Positions 50,799 to 59,949 are shown, numbered from the stretch's first letter. The stretch is 64,000 bases of DNA from Nocardioides sp. Root682 (GCF_001427795.1 NZ_LMHJ01000003.1:237612-301611), one strand, 5' to 3'. The notes: generated from the letters alone by a model not told the origin. Program-made: numbers and translations.

Positions 50799-52196
50799 AT
50801 GGGTATGACTGGCCGTAGCGACGGGCTCGAGAAGGCGCGGGCAAAGATGCTGGCCGCGGGCGTGGACCCGGTCGCCGTCGACACCTTCGCGCACTACTAC
50901 CGATTGCTGGAGCACGGCGAGACCGGGATGATCCCCGAGTCGACGATCGACCCCGTCGACATCGAGAGCCTTGCCGACGCGGACGTGCCTGCGGACGTCG
51001 CGGCCGACGCGATCGGCAAGACGGTCGCGATCAAGCTCAACGGCGGCCTCGGTACGTCGATGGGCATGGAACGGGCGAAGTCGCTGCTGTGCGTGCGGCG
51101 TGGCCTGTCGTTCCTCGACATCATGGCCCGGCAGGCGTTGCACCTCCGCAAGGAGTACGACGCCCGGCTGCCCCTGATCCTGATGAACTCCTTCCGCACC
51201 TCGGCCGACACGCTGCACGCGCTCGGGCGCTACGACGACCTGGCCGTCGACGGGCTGCCCATCGAGTTCCTGCAGAACAAGGAGCCCAAGTTGCTCGCGT
51301 CCGACCTGACGCCGGTCAGCTGGCCCAAGGAGCCCGACCTGGAGTGGTGTCCGCCGGGCCACGGCGACGTCTACACCGCGCTGCGCGGCACCGGTCTGCT
51401 CGACCAGCTCATCGAGCACGGCTACCGCTACGTGTTCGTCTCCAACTCCGACAACCTCGGCGCGGTCCCGGACCCGAAGGTGGCCGGCTGGTTCGCCGCG
51501 TCGGGTGCACCGTTCGCGATCGAGGCGGTTCGTCGTACCCCCTCCGACCGCAAGGGTGGCCACTTCGCCCGCCGCAAGACCGACGGCCGGATCGTGCTGC
51601 GGGAGACCGCGCAGACGGCGAAGGAGGACCTCGAGGCCCTCGCCGACCTGAACCGGCACCAGTTCTGCTCCACCAACAACCTGTGGTTCGACCTGCACGC
51701 GATGAAGGCCAAGCTCGACGAGCGCGAGGGCATCCTCGGCCTGCCGCTGATCCGCAACGACAAGACCGTCGACCCGGCGGACCCCGACAGCCCGGCCGTC
51801 GTGCAGATCGAGACCGCGATGGGTGCGGCCATCGAGGTGTTCGACGGTGCTCGGTTGATCGAGGTGGGCCGCGACCGGTTCATCCCGGTCAAGACCACCA
51901 ACGACCTGCTCGTGCTGCGCTCCGACGTCTACGAGATCGGTGCCGACTTCGGGCTCACCCAGATCGCCACCGAGGTGCCGTTCGTCGAGCTCGACGCGGA
52001 CCACTACAAGCTCGTCGCCGAGTTCGACCAGCGCTTCCCCGAGGGCGCGCCGTCGCTCGCGAAGGCGTCGTCCCTCACGGTCGACGGCGACTGGACCTTC
52101 GGGCACGGTGTGCAGGTCGTCGGCTCGGTCGAGCTGTCCGGCAAGGGTGCGCAACGCGTCCCCGCCGGCGAGGTCTTGACCGGGTCGGATGACTGA
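50799..52196 (+). CDS. UTP-glucose-1-phosphate uridylyltransferase (UDPGP type)
   Basis: 465 residues, the UDPGP (eukaryote-like) type rather than the bacterial GalU type. The KLNGGLGTSMGMERAKS loop binds UTP, LPLILMNSFRTSADT and FLQNKEPKLL follow, then PPGHGDVYTALRGTG and VFVSNSDNLGA (metal-binding Asp). It makes UDP-glucose for cell-wall and glycan synthesis. The start at 50799 has GAG nearby; 50805 is an alternative. It overlaps the start of moeA by 8 bp. Confidence 0.93.
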   Translation: MGMTGRSDGLEKARAKMLAAGVDPVAVDTFAHYYRLLEHGETGMIPESTIDPVDIESLADADVPADVAADAIGKTVAIKLNGGLGTSMGMERAKSLLCVRRGLSFLDIMARQALHLRKEYDARLPLILMNSFRTSADTLHALGRYDDLAVDGLPIEFLQNKEPKLLASDLTPVSWPKEPDLEWCPPGHGDVYTALRGTGLLDQLIEHGYRYVFVSNSDNLGAVPDPKVAGWFAASGAPFAIEAVRRTPSDRKGGHFARRKTDGRIVLRETAQTAKEDLEALADLNRHQFCSTNNLWFDLHAMKAKLDEREGILGLPLIRNDKTVDPADPDSPAVVQIETAMGAAIEVFDGARLIEVGRDRFIPVKTTNDLLVLRSDVYEIGADFGLTQIATEVPFVELDADHYKLVAEFDQRFPEGAPSLAKASSLTVDGDWTFGHGVQVVGSVELSGKGAQRVPAGEVLTGSDD

Positions 52197-53409
52197 CCCC
52201 TCGGCTGTCCTGACCACCGTCGAGGAGCATCGCGCGCGGATCCTCGCCACGGTCGCTCCGCTGACGCGCTTCGACCTGGTGCCGCTGGCCGATGCCGTCG
52301 GTCGCGTCCTGGCAGCAGACGTCACCGCCCTGGCGTCGGTCCCACCGTTCGACCACTCGGCGATGGACGGCTTCGCGGTCCGTGCCGCCGATGTCGCGTC
52401 GGCATCCGAGGAGACACCCGTCGACCTGCCGGTGGCCGGTGTGATCGCCGCGGGTGACGCGGTCCTGCCGCTGCCCGAGGGCGCGGCCATCCGGATCATG
52501 ACCGGCGCACCGGTTCCTCCGGGTGCTGACGTGGTGATCCCGTTCGAGTGGACCAGCGGTGTCGACCCGGTGCGGATCCTGCGTACGGCCGCAGCCGGTC
52601 GCCACGTCCGCAACGAGGGCGAGGACGTCGCTGTCGGCGAGATCGCGCTGCGTGCGGACACCCGCCTCGGTCCCACCCAGATCGGCCTGCTCACCTCGGT
52701 CGGTGTCGGCGAGGTGCCTGTCCACCCGCGGCCCCGGCTGGCCGTCATCTCCACCGGCGCCGAGCTCGTCGACGGCCAGATCCCCGACAGCAACACGGCC
52801 ACCCTCGCGTCGGCCGGTCACGCCGTCGGGGCCGACGCCACCGCCTTCGGTCCGGCGCTCGACGACCCCGTTGTCTTTCGCGAGCTGCTGCAGAAGGCGG
52901 CCGAGTCGTCCGACGTCGTCGTCACGACCGGCGGCGTCTCGGCGGGCGACCACGACGTCGTGAAGGCCGCCCTGCGCGACGTGGACGGCTTCTGGTTCGG
53001 CCCCGTCGCGATGAAGCCCGGCCGTCCGCAGGGCTTCGGCGTCGTCGTCTGTGCCGATGGAAGGCAGGTCCCGGTGGTCACCCTCCCCGGTACGCCGGTG
53101 GCCGCCTACGCCTCCTTCCTGCTGTACGTCGTCCCGGCGCTCCACGTCCTCGCCGGACGCGACGTCGCCCGCCGGACGGCCGCGCTGGCCGCGCCGGTCG
53201 AGGGCGCCGATCGCACGGTCCTGCTGCCCGGCCTGTTCGACCACCAGGGCCGGATCGCCCCCCTGCCCGGGCACGCCGGCCACTCGCAACGGTTGCTCGC
53301 CGTGGCCGATGCATTGCTCGTCGTACCGGCAACCGGGAAGGTGGTGCCCGAGGGCACGACCGTCGAGGTGTTGCCGCTCCACCCCGAGGAGGACCGAGAT
53401 GGCCGATGA
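52189..53409 (+). CDS. moeA: Molybdopterin molybdenumtransferase MoeA
   Basis: 406 residues. Blocks: VPPFDHSAMDGFAV, RIMTGAPVPPGADVV, ISTGAELVDGQIPDSNT, VVVTTGGVSAGDHDVVK, VAMKPGRPQGFGVV, LPGTPVAAYASFLLYV. It inserts molybdate into adenylylated molybdopterin. It is translationally coupled to its neighbours: the UDPGP end overlaps by 8 bp and moaC starts 11 bp before its stop. Confidence 0.95.
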   Translation: MTDPSAVLTTVEEHRARILATVAPLTRFDLVPLADAVGRVLAADVTALASVPPFDHSAMDGFAVRAADVASASEETPVDLPVAGVIAAGDAVLPLPEGAAIRIMTGAPVPPGADVVIPFEWTSGVDPVRILRTAAAGRHVRNEGEDVAVGEIALRADTRLGPTQIGLLTSVGVGEVPVHPRPRLAVISTGAELVDGQIPDSNTATLASAGHAVGADATAFGPALDDPVVFRELLQKAAESSDVVVTTGGVSAGDHDVVKAALRDVDGFWFGPVAMKPGRPQGFGVVVCADGRQVPVVTLPGTPVAAYASFLLYVVPALHVLAGRDVARRTAALAAPVEGADRTVLLPGLFDHQGRIAPLPGHAGHSQRLLAVADALLVVPATGKVVPEGTTVEVLPLHPEEDRDGR

Positions 53410-53884
53410 GGCAACCCAGCCGCGGCTGACGCACGTGGACTCCACCGGTGCTGCGCGGATGGTCGACGTGTCCGCGAAGGACGTCACCCACCGGGTCGCG
53501 AGCGCGTCCGGCCGGGTGCTGGTCTCGGCCGAGGTCGTCGGACTCCTGCGCGGCGAGGGCGTGCCGAAGGGCGATGCCCTTGCGGTCGCCCGGATCGCCG
53601 GCATCATGGGCGCCAAGCAGACGCCCGCGCTGATCCCGCTGTGCCACCCGCTCGCGATCTCCGGTGTCACCGTCGAGCTGTCCGTCGCCGACGACGCGGT
53701 CGAGATCCTGGCGACGGTGAAGACGACCGACCGGACCGGTGTCGAGATGGAGGCGCTCACCGCGGTCTCCGTGGCTGCGCTCACCGTCGTCGACATGGTC
53801 AAGGCCGTCGACAAGGCGGCGGTCATCACCGACATCCGGGTCGAGACGAAGTCGGGTGGCAAGTCGGGGGAGTACCGCCGATGA
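53399..53884 (+). CDS. moaC: Cyclic pyranopterin monophosphate synthase MoaC
   Basis: 161 residues. The GIMGAKQTPALIPLCHPL, TDRTGVEMEALTAVSVAALTVVDMVKAVDKA and IRVETKSGGKSG blocks are specific. It completes cPMP synthesis after MoaA. The start at 53399 has GAGGAGGAC upstream; an ATGA overlap links it to the mog-like gene. moaA is not in the window. Confidence 0.95.
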   Translation: MADEATQPRLTHVDSTGAARMVDVSAKDVTHRVASASGRVLVSAEVVGLLRGEGVPKGDALAVARIAGIMGAKQTPALIPLCHPLAISGVTVELSVADDAVEILATVKTTDRTGVEMEALTAVSVAALTVVDMVKAVDKAAVITDIRVETKSGGKSGEYRR

Positions 53885-54363
53885 GCCAGGCCCTGCCCGC
53901 CACCGTCATCGTCGCGTCCAACCGCGCCGCTGCCGGTGTGTACGACGACACGACCGGCCCGCTGATCGTGGATGCCCTGCGGGGACTGGGGTTCGTCGTC
54001 GCCGACCCGGTCGTCTGCCCGGACGGGGAACCTGTCGCCCTGGCCATCGCCGCGGCCGTCGATGCGGGCGCCCGCGTGGTGCTCACGACCGGTGGCACCG
54101 GCCTGACGCCGACCGACCGCACCCCCGAGGCGACCCGGCCGCTGCTCGACCGCGAGGTCCCCGGCCTGGCCGAGGCGATCCGCGCTGCCGGCGTCGCGAA
54201 GGGCGTGCCGACGGCCGCTCTGTCGCGTGGTCTCGCCGGTGTGGCTGGCCAGGCGCTCGTGGTCAACCTGCCGGGTTCGCGCGGCGGGGTGAAGGACGCG
54301 CTCGCCGTACTCGAGCCCGTGCTGGTGCACGCCGTCGAGCAGATCCTCGGGAGCGACCATTGA
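53881..54363 (+). CDS. MogA/MoaB-family molybdopterin adenylyltransferase
   Basis: 160 residues. TGPLIVDALRGLGFVV, VVLTTGGTGLTPTDRTPEATRPLLDREVPGLAEAIR and VNLPGSRGGVKDALAVLEPVL are the family blocks. It adenylylates molybdopterin before metal insertion. It overlaps moaC (ATGA) and the GNAT start. Confidence 0.93.
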   Translation: MSQALPATVIVASNRAAAGVYDDTTGPLIVDALRGLGFVVADPVVCPDGEPVALAIAAAVDAGARVVLTTGGTGLTPTDRTPEATRPLLDREVPGLAEAIRAAGVAKGVPTAALSRGLAGVAGQALVVNLPGSRGGVKDALAVLEPVLVHAVEQILGSDH

Positions 54364-55022
54364 GCGAGGTGCGGCGCGAGGGTGCGTACCGCGAGCGGAC
54401 GACGGTGGCCATGCCCGGGCGGGCGTGGCCCAACGAGCTGACCTCGGGCACTGACCCGGTCGTCCGGTTGCGCCCGATCCGGCGCAGTGACGCCAAGCCG
54501 TGGCGCGCGGCCCGGCGTCGCAATGCCGTGTGGTTGGGGCCCTGGGACGCGACCGCACCTCCTGGTGCCGATGCCCGGCCGTTGACGTTCCGCGGCCTGA
54601 CCAAGCGACTGGCCCGCGCGGCGCGGAAGGGGACGACGTACCCCTTCGTGGTGGAGGTGGACGGAAGGTTCGCCGGTCAGGTCAGCGTCAACAACATCGT
54701 GCGCGGCTCGGCGCAGTTCGCGTCGGTCGGCTACTGGATCGACCAGGACTTCGCCGGCAAGGGCGTGATCCCGCGCGCGGTCGCGATGGTGATCGACCAC
54801 TGCTTCTTCGTCGCAGGCCTCCACCGGATCGAGATCTGCATCCGCCCGGAGAACACGAATTCCCTGCGGGTGGTGGAGAAGCTCGGCATCCGGCAGGTCG
54901 GGTACGCGCCGTTCTTCCTCCACATCGACGGCGAGTGGCGCGACCACCGGATCTTCGCGGTGACCCGCGAGGAGGCGCCGCGAGGTGTGCTGGTGCGGCT
55001 CGAGGAAAACCCTGATGCGTGA
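54360..55022 (+). CDS. GNAT-family N-acetyltransferase (RimJ/RimL-type)
   Basis: 220 residues. The acetyl-CoA binding region VSVNNIVRGSAQFASVGYWIDQDFAGKGVIPRAVAMVIDHCFF (R/Q-x-x-G-x-G/A-like) and the RIEICIRPENTNSLRVVEKLGIRQVGYAP block are typical of ribosomal protein alanine acetyltransferases. The start is taken as TTG 54360 (GGGAG upstream, overlapping the mog stop); ATG 54411 is an alternative. Target unknown. Confidence 0.85.
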   Translation: MSEVRREGAYRERTTVAMPGRAWPNELTSGTDPVVRLRPIRRSDAKPWRAARRRNAVWLGPWDATAPPGADARPLTFRGLTKRLARAARKGTTYPFVVEVDGRFAGQVSVNNIVRGSAQFASVGYWIDQDFAGKGVIPRAVAMVIDHCFFVAGLHRIEICIRPENTNSLRVVEKLGIRQVGYAPFFLHIDGEWRDHRIFAVTREEAPRGVLVRLEENPDA

Positions 55023-55117
55023 CCGGTTCGGTCAAATCACATGCGTCACACGAATCAATCTGTGACACACCGATCGACATGCGCCCCAGTTTGAGATAAC
55101 GCTCCTAACCTCTCGTT

Positions 55118-56008
55118 GTGGACCTGAGCGCACTGATCTTCGTCGCACTGGCGGTGGCGTGGGCCGTCTACCTCGTTCCGAAGGCGCTCAAGCAGCACGA
55201 GGAGGACGCCGACAGTCGATCTGTCGAAGGCTTCTCCGACCGCCTGCGAGTGCTGGCCCGTCGTGACGCGGTGTCGGCCACCGAAGCCGCTCTCGTGCCT
55301 GCCGGACGCACGTCGTACGACGCCTACGAGCCGGCTGCGGACGCCGTGCCCGAGGCCGAGCTGCCGGAGGACGTCCCCGCGACGGCCGCACCTGCGCCAC
55401 GTGCCCGCCCGACCGAGCACAGCCCGGTCCAGCGCCGGCTCCGCCAAGCGGCCGCCCGTCGCGCCGCCGAGCGTCGTCGCCGGGTCTTCAACATCCTGCT
55501 CCTCGCGATCATCGTCACCGTCGCCCTGTCGATCGGCGGCGTCATCGGCGCCACCTGGATCCTGGGCCCGCTCGTGCTGATGGGCGCCTGGCTGGTCGCG
55601 TGCCGTCTCATGGTCAAGCGCGAGCGCGCTGCCCGTGCCGCGACCTCGGTCCGCAAGCGCCGCCGTACGCTCGCCGACGAGGTGATCGCCGCCGAGGACG
55701 CCGACGATGCAGACGACCTCGACGACGAGAGCGACAACACCCAGGACATCCCGGTCGTCACCGCCGCGCTGGCCGACGAGCCGGTTGCAGTGGATCCCGA
55801 TGCCTGGACCCCGGTCCCGGTCCCGCTGCCGACGTACGTCGACAAGGCGCCCGCGGGGCGCACCGTCCGCACCATCGACCTCGACTCCACCGGCGTGTGG
55901 AGCTCGGGCCGCAACGAGGCCGACTCGCAGCTGGCCCGTGAGGCCGACGCCCAGCGCACGAAGGCTGAGCCGGACGCTGAGCAGCAGCGCCGCGCCTCCG
56001 GTTCCTGA
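55118..56008 (+). CDS. sepX: SepX/GlpR-like divisome membrane protein
   Basis: 296 residues from a GTG. MDLSALIFVALAVAWAVYLVPKALK is an N-terminal membrane segment; a long acidic linker, an Arg-rich stretch and a double membrane helix (IIVTVALSIGGVIGATWILGPLVLMGAWLVACRL) follow, then an acidic C-terminal part. This order matches SepX/GlpR proteins, which take part in actinobacterial cell division (SepX in Streptomyces). Promoter context is leaderless-like. Confidence 0.82.
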   Translation: MDLSALIFVALAVAWAVYLVPKALKQHEEDADSRSVEGFSDRLRVLARRDAVSATEAALVPAGRTSYDAYEPAADAVPEAELPEDVPATAAPAPRARPTEHSPVQRRLRQAAARRAAERRRRVFNILLLAIIVTVALSIGGVIGATWILGPLVLMGAWLVACRLMVKRERAARAATSVRKRRRTLADEVIAAEDADDADDLDDESDNTQDIPVVTAALADEPVAVDPDAWTPVPVPLPTYVDKAPAGRTVRTIDLDSTGVWSSGRNEADSQLAREADAQRTKAEPDAEQQRRASGS

Positions 56009-56044
56009 CCGGCTGGGACTCGCGGCTGCGGGTACTCCCGCTCC

Positions 56045-56362
56045 ATGAGCGAAGAGAGCGCAGCAGACCGCCAGGCCACCCAGCAGGCGCGCGAGCAGGA
56101 GAAGAAGTACGCCGACTCCGCGACCGCGGTCTCGCCCGACACCCAGTTCGCCGACCCCGGCGACATCGTTGACGACGTCCCGCAGATCGACCAGGCCGAC
56201 CTCGCCTCCCGCGGTCAGTCCACCGTCTTCGAGGACCCGCCGAAGCCGCGGCCGAGCTCGAACGTGGACCAGGGCCCGAGCGGCGACGAGAACCCCCGGC
56301 CGCCCGGTCGCGCCGACGAGGACCGCAATCCCGACCAGTCCGTGGGCTCCGACGAGGACTAG
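56045..56362 (+). CDS. Hypothetical acidic protein
   Basis: 105 residues, highly charged and Pro/Asp/Glu-rich (MSEESAADRQATQQAREQEKKYAD to DEDRNPDQSVGSDED), probably disordered. No family recognised. It is 36 bp after sepX and 62 bp before tRNA-Ala. Confidence 0.6.
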   Translation: MSEESAADRQATQQAREQEKKYADSATAVSPDTQFADPGDIVDDVPQIDQADLASRGQSTVFEDPPKPRPSSNVDQGPSGDENPRPPGRADEDRNPDQSVGSDED

Positions 56363-56424
56363 CGCCAGGAGGGGGATCCGGATTCGGACTCGTCGAGCGT
56401 CGGTGCTACCGTTTCCCCTCGCTT

Positions 56425-56501
<77 letters not shown>

Positions 56502-56660
56502 GTTTTCGCAGGTCAGCGGCAGGGTTCCGGAACCTCAGTTTGAGGAGAAAGAACCCTGTCTCGGCATTTACTCGGCACTTCACCGAATCACGCCTCCGTC
56601 CCTGGCGGTTCTTCGACTGCGTTGTCCCGTGTCTCGGGGTGTCTCGCGCACCTGTCGGTC

Positions 56661-56903
56661 ATGGACATCAACGACACCCGCCCGGAGACCCTCGAGCCTG
56701 TTCTGACGCTGTCGGAGCTCGCTGACCGCCTGCATGTCAGCGTGCAGACCCTGTACGACCTGCGCAGCCACGGCCGCGGACCCCGCGGCTTCCGGGTCGG
56801 TCGTGAGTTGCGCTTCCGTGCCAGCGAGATCGAGGCCTGGCTCGCGCGCATGGAGGCGGACGACGCCGCGCGTCATCCGGCAGTGCATCGGGACACGGCA
56901 TGA
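56661..56903 (+). CDS. Excisionase/AlpA-like helix-turn-helix protein
   Basis: 80 residues. MDINDTRPETLEPVLTLSELADRLHVSVQTLYDLRSHGRGPRGFRVGRELRFRASEIEAWL is a MerR/Xis-type winged HTH with the 'VGRxLRF...VxxWL' block common next to tyrosine integrases. It overlaps the integrase start (ATGA). It probably controls excision direction. Confidence 0.88.
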   Translation: MDINDTRPETLEPVLTLSELADRLHVSVQTLYDLRSHGRGPRGFRVGRELRFRASEIEAWLARMEADDAARHPAVHRDTA

Positions 56904-58177
56904 CTGGCGGTCGCCCGCGTACGGCGATCGGCACCTACGGCGACATCCATGTCCGGGCCCGTGGCTCACGCTTCGTAGCGCAGGCGCGGTACCGCGACGT
57001 CGACGGCCGACTGCGAAAGGTGGAGGCCACTGCCGCTTCGCCGGCCCTCGCCCGGAGCCAGGTCAAGGAACGGCTGCTGAAGCGGTCGGGCTACGGCAGT
57101 GGGGGACAGCTCAGCGTGGCGAGCCCGTTCACGGACCTGGTCGCGCTCTGGCTGGCCGACCTCGAGCAGCGCGAACTGGCCGAGGGCACCAAGGAGAGCT
57201 ACCGCGACCTGGTGCGGCTGCAGGTGCTGCCGGCGTTCGAGCACTTCACGCTCGGGGAGATCACCACCGGACGTGTCGAGTGGTTCCTGAAGTCACAGGC
57301 GCAGCACTCCCACTCGCGGGCCATGCATTCCCGCACGATGCTGAACCTGCTCTTCGGCTACGCGCTTCGCAACGACGCGATCGCCCGCAACCCCGTCGAA
57401 GGAACGTCGCAGCTCCGTAAGCCGAGGAACATCCCGCAGGCGCTGACACCGGGCCAGATCGCCGCGATCCGGAAGGCCGCGGCCGAGTGGCGCACAGAGG
57501 ACGGTCTGCCCGGGCCGAAGAGCGACGGCCAGGTCCGCGACCTCATCGAGGTCCTGCTCGGAACAGGGATGCGGCCAGGGGAGGCGCTGGCGATCCGCCC
57601 CTGCGACGTCACCGACGGCCCGTCCGGGATGGTCGTCCGGGTGACCGGAACGGTCGTCCAGCGCAAGGCGACCGGCCTGATCCGGCAGTCCAATCCGAAG
57701 AGCGCGAGCTCGGTCCGCGCCATCCCGGTTCCGAGGTTCGCCGCCGTCGTCCTTCGCCGTCGTCTGGCCGCCATCGGAGCGGAGGACGACGAGCGAACGA
57801 TCTTCGCAAACCGGAACGGTGGACCGCTGAACCCGTACAACGTGCGCCGTACGTTCCGCGAGATGGTCGAGCTCGCCGGGCTGGGCGACACCGGGGTCAG
57901 CCTGCGCTGGTTCCGGCGTACGGCCGCCACGGTCATTGCTCGCAGCATGGGTTCCGATGCTGCTGCCGCGTTCCTCGGACACACGTCGACGGCGATCACC
58001 GAGGGCCACTACATCGAACCGGACCCGACCACTGACCACTCACCGGCAGCCCACCTGGAACACGCGCTGGGACTGGCCGCGCCCGACCACACGGTCCTCT
58101 CCCGGCCTGCGACCTTCGGTGAGCAACTTCAACTCGAAGCGCTCATCGTGGCCGAGGAAGCCGATGCGACCGGTTGA
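56900..58177 (+). CDS. Tyrosine-type site-specific integrase
   Basis: 425 residues. N-terminal SAM-like arm-binding part, core-binding part (ALWLADLEQRELAEGTKESYRDLV), then the catalytic domain: LLGTGMRPGEALAIR (catalytic Arg), LRWFRRTAATVIARSM (H-x-x-R replaced by W-F-x-R, so the usual His is absent), LGHTSTAITEGHYIE (nucleophile Tyr). It drives insertion at a tRNA; the tRNA-Ala 3' end is the likely target. The missing His in HxxR may lower activity or be compensated. Confidence 0.88.
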   Translation: MTGGRPRTAIGTYGDIHVRARGSRFVAQARYRDVDGRLRKVEATAASPALARSQVKERLLKRSGYGSGGQLSVASPFTDLVALWLADLEQRELAEGTKESYRDLVRLQVLPAFEHFTLGEITTGRVEWFLKSQAQHSHSRAMHSRTMLNLLFGYALRNDAIARNPVEGTSQLRKPRNIPQALTPGQIAAIRKAAAEWRTEDGLPGPKSDGQVRDLIEVLLGTGMRPGEALAIRPCDVTDGPSGMVVRVTGTVVQRKATGLIRQSNPKSASSVRAIPVPRFAAVVLRRRLAAIGAEDDERTIFANRNGGPLNPYNVRRTFREMVELAGLGDTGVSLRWFRRTAATVIARSMGSDAAAAFLGHTSTAITEGHYIEPDPTTDHSPAAHLEHALGLAAPDHTVLSRPATFGEQLQLEALIVAEEADATG

Positions 58178-58559
58178 CTTCGCGCTCGTTCTTGCTGGTT
58201 GTTGCCGAACGTCTCGAGTTGTCTCGGGTTGGCTCGACAGCGAGGAATTGGGCGCTTGACAGACTCCGATCTCCGGCGCACGGTGGAGATGTGTCCACGT
58301 GGGTCCGTGTTCTCGCCTCGGCTGGTCTGCCTGCCCGAAGCGGCGGAGAAGCCGGTGCCGGACACTGTCCGGCACCGTGATCGAGGCCCTCACCTCCGGC
58401 TGTGCGCCGGTGCACAGCCGGGAACGCAGCGGTAATCCGGTGCCGCATCTGGCGCGGCACCGGGAAAGGGGCACCGTGCGGACGCGGCGGTGCCGCTGAC
58501 GGTGAGGCGGGCAAATTTCGCGTGGTCGAAATAGGGTCATCTCCTGATAAGGTTGCCTT
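58178..58559. other. Structured intergenic region after the integrase
   Basis: No convincing gene. From 58354 to 58494 it contains four inverted repeats in a row (see the repeat feature); the rest is unremarkable. The HTH-MntA gene starts at its right end. Confidence 0.5.
58354..58494. repeat. Four consecutive GGTGCC-type inverted repeats
   Basis: IR1 58354-58376 (11-bp arms, 1-nt loop), IR2 58396-58421 (10-bp arms), IR3 58437-58463 (10-bp arms CCGGTGCCGC/GCGGCACCGG), IR4 58470-58494 (7-bp arms GGCACCG/CGGTGCC). IR1, IR3 and IR4 share the GGTGCC/GGCACC core. They may be terminators, operators or a repeat element; no function is known. Confidence 0.65.
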
Positions 58560-59030
58560 ATGACCTTGTTGGCAGAGTACCGCGGAGCGCAGCGTGACGA
58601 GGACGTCGCGCGCCTGCGCCGCGTCCTGGCGCTGCGCGCACTGGCCACGGACATGTCGCAACGGCAGATCGCCGAGGCCCTCGGGATCAGTCAGCCGGCG
58701 GTCAGTCAGCAGCTCAAGTTCACGCGCCATCTGGGCGAGGTCCACCCCGAGGTCCTGCTCGACGCGGCCGCACCGATCCTCCGCTCCATTGCGGAGGAGC
58801 ACGGATACTCGCGGTTGGCGGTCTTCGGCTCGGTCGCTCGCCGACGGGCCCGCGACGACTCTGACATCGACCTGGTCGTGGAGGCACCTGCCGGAATCTC
58901 CTCGTTCGACTTCATCCGGTTCCGACAGCTCCTGGAGCAGGTGCTCGGGCGTCAGATCGACCTGGTCGAATACGGCGGCCTGAAGCCCGGTCTCGACGAC
59001 GACATCCGCCGCGAAGCGGTCCTGCTGTGA
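58560..59030 (+). CDS. mntA: HTH-fused MntA-type nucleotidyltransferase antitoxin
   Basis: 156 residues. Residues about 15-60 form a helix-turn-helix (SQRQIAEALGISQPAVSQQLKFTRHLG). The C-terminal part is a minimal nucleotidyltransferase with VFGSVARRRARDDSDIDLVVE (GS-x9/10-D-x-D). MntA AMPylates its HepT partner to silence it. Most MntA proteins are shorter and lack the HTH; here the fusion may also autoregulate. Its stop overlaps the hepT start. Confidence 0.85.
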   Translation: MTLLAEYRGAQRDEDVARLRRVLALRALATDMSQRQIAEALGISQPAVSQQLKFTRHLGEVHPEVLLDAAAPILRSIAEEHGYSRLAVFGSVARRRARDDSDIDLVVEAPAGISSFDFIRFRQLLEQVLGRQIDLVEYGGLKPGLDDDIRREAVLL

Positions 59031-59395
59031 TGGACCGCAAGGCCGCCAAGGAACTCGCCCACATCGCGGCATGGTTCGAACGCGTCGCTGAGATTGTCGA
59101 GCGAGGACGGGACGCCTACCTGACCGATGTGCTGCTGCAGGAGGCCGGCGACTCGCTCATGATGAAGCTCGGCGAGGCCGCGAACCGCCTGTCCAGACTG
59201 GGCATCCTGGCGCCCGACGGCGTGGAATGGGCACTCGCCGTGGCGAACCGGAACTTCATCATTCATCAGTACGACGAGATCAACCGGTCGATCACCTGGC
59301 AGACGCTGGCCGCAGACCTCGGCGTGTGGCGCGAGTCGCTCACGCCGCTGATCGACGACGCGCGCGGAGCCCTGGCAGCCGAGGAACAGACCTAG
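59030..59395 (+). CDS. hepT: HepT-type HEPN toxin
   Basis: 121 residues. The HEPN ribonuclease motif R-x4-H (RNFIIHQY, also matching the RX4HXY variant) is present after LGEAANRLSRLGI. The family cleaves RNA and is silenced by MntA-mediated AMPylation. The start is taken at ATG 59030 sharing the A of the MntA TGA; GTG 59027 is also possible. Together with mntA it forms a type VII toxin-antitoxin pair. Confidence 0.88.
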   Translation: MDRKAAKELAHIAAWFERVAEIVERGRDAYLTDVLLQEAGDSLMMKLGEAANRLSRLGILAPDGVEWALAVANRNFIIHQYDEINRSITWQTLAADLGVWRESLTPLIDDARGALAAEEQT

Positions 59396-59630
59396 GCCGG
59401 CCGCCCGTCCAGTTCGCGTGCGATGTCGAGCATGGTGTGGATGAGTTCGATCTGGCGGGTGTCGAGACCGTAGTCGTCTAGGTCCTCAACGGCCGAGTAC
59501 GCCCGACCTCGTCGAGGTAGGTCAGTGCACGTCTGTAGGCCAGGGCGGCGTCGACGGAGGTTGTTCGAGCCGCTAGAACCGCGATGTAGGCGCGCGCCTC
59601 CGCATGAGCGATCGCGAATGCCAGGTGCAT
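59392..59630 (-). pseudogene. Small gene of unknown family, interrupted by one frameshift
   Basis: From an ATG at 59630 with AAAGGAAAC 6 nt upstream, the frame reads MHLAFAIAHAEARAYIAVLA ... TYLDEVGR, then near 59495 shifts by one base into YSAVEDLDDYGLDTRQIELI ... ELDGRPA and stops at 59392. Both parts are natural protein, so a single indel (true, or a sequencing error) splits a protein of about 79 residues. Its stop overlaps the hepT stop (convergent). No family recognised. Confidence 0.55.
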
Positions 59631-59949
59631 GAGCGTTTCCTTTCGGAACGGGAAGCTCATGCTCTGGCGGAAAGTCCGGGGTTCAGCGCCGCACTGATTC
59701 GCCTGTGGATGAGATCGCCAGGATCCGGTGCTGTGCGCCACGGCCGCCCGCGTTGAGCATCGGCCCACCACTACGCCTGCCCGTCCTCTGCTCCCGTCAA
59801 TCCGCGTCCCTTGCCCACTCTCAGGTACCTCGCCCACGCCAATCCTGCACGTCCCAGCTCCGCCCCTCGCTAACCCCAAATTCTTTTCGTCACACGGTGT
59901 GCAGATCGAGGTGTATCTCGCCGAGCGACGCTCGCGGTGACCCGAGGCG
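59631..59949. other. Intergenic region, nothing recognised
   Basis: No supported gene, repeat or clear promoter. The sequence is less GC-rich around 59700-59900 than the flanks. Confidence 0.4.

Noticed and set aside
49965..52802. 945-codon open frame on the minus strand
   Set aside because: Shadow of the penicillin acylase end, 5-FCL, UDPGP and moeA genes in high-GC DNA; its residues are Arg/Gly/Val-rich without motifs.
52075..54558. 827-codon minus-strand open frame
   Set aside because: Antisense to moeA-moaC-mog; no start site or family, composition of an antisense frame.
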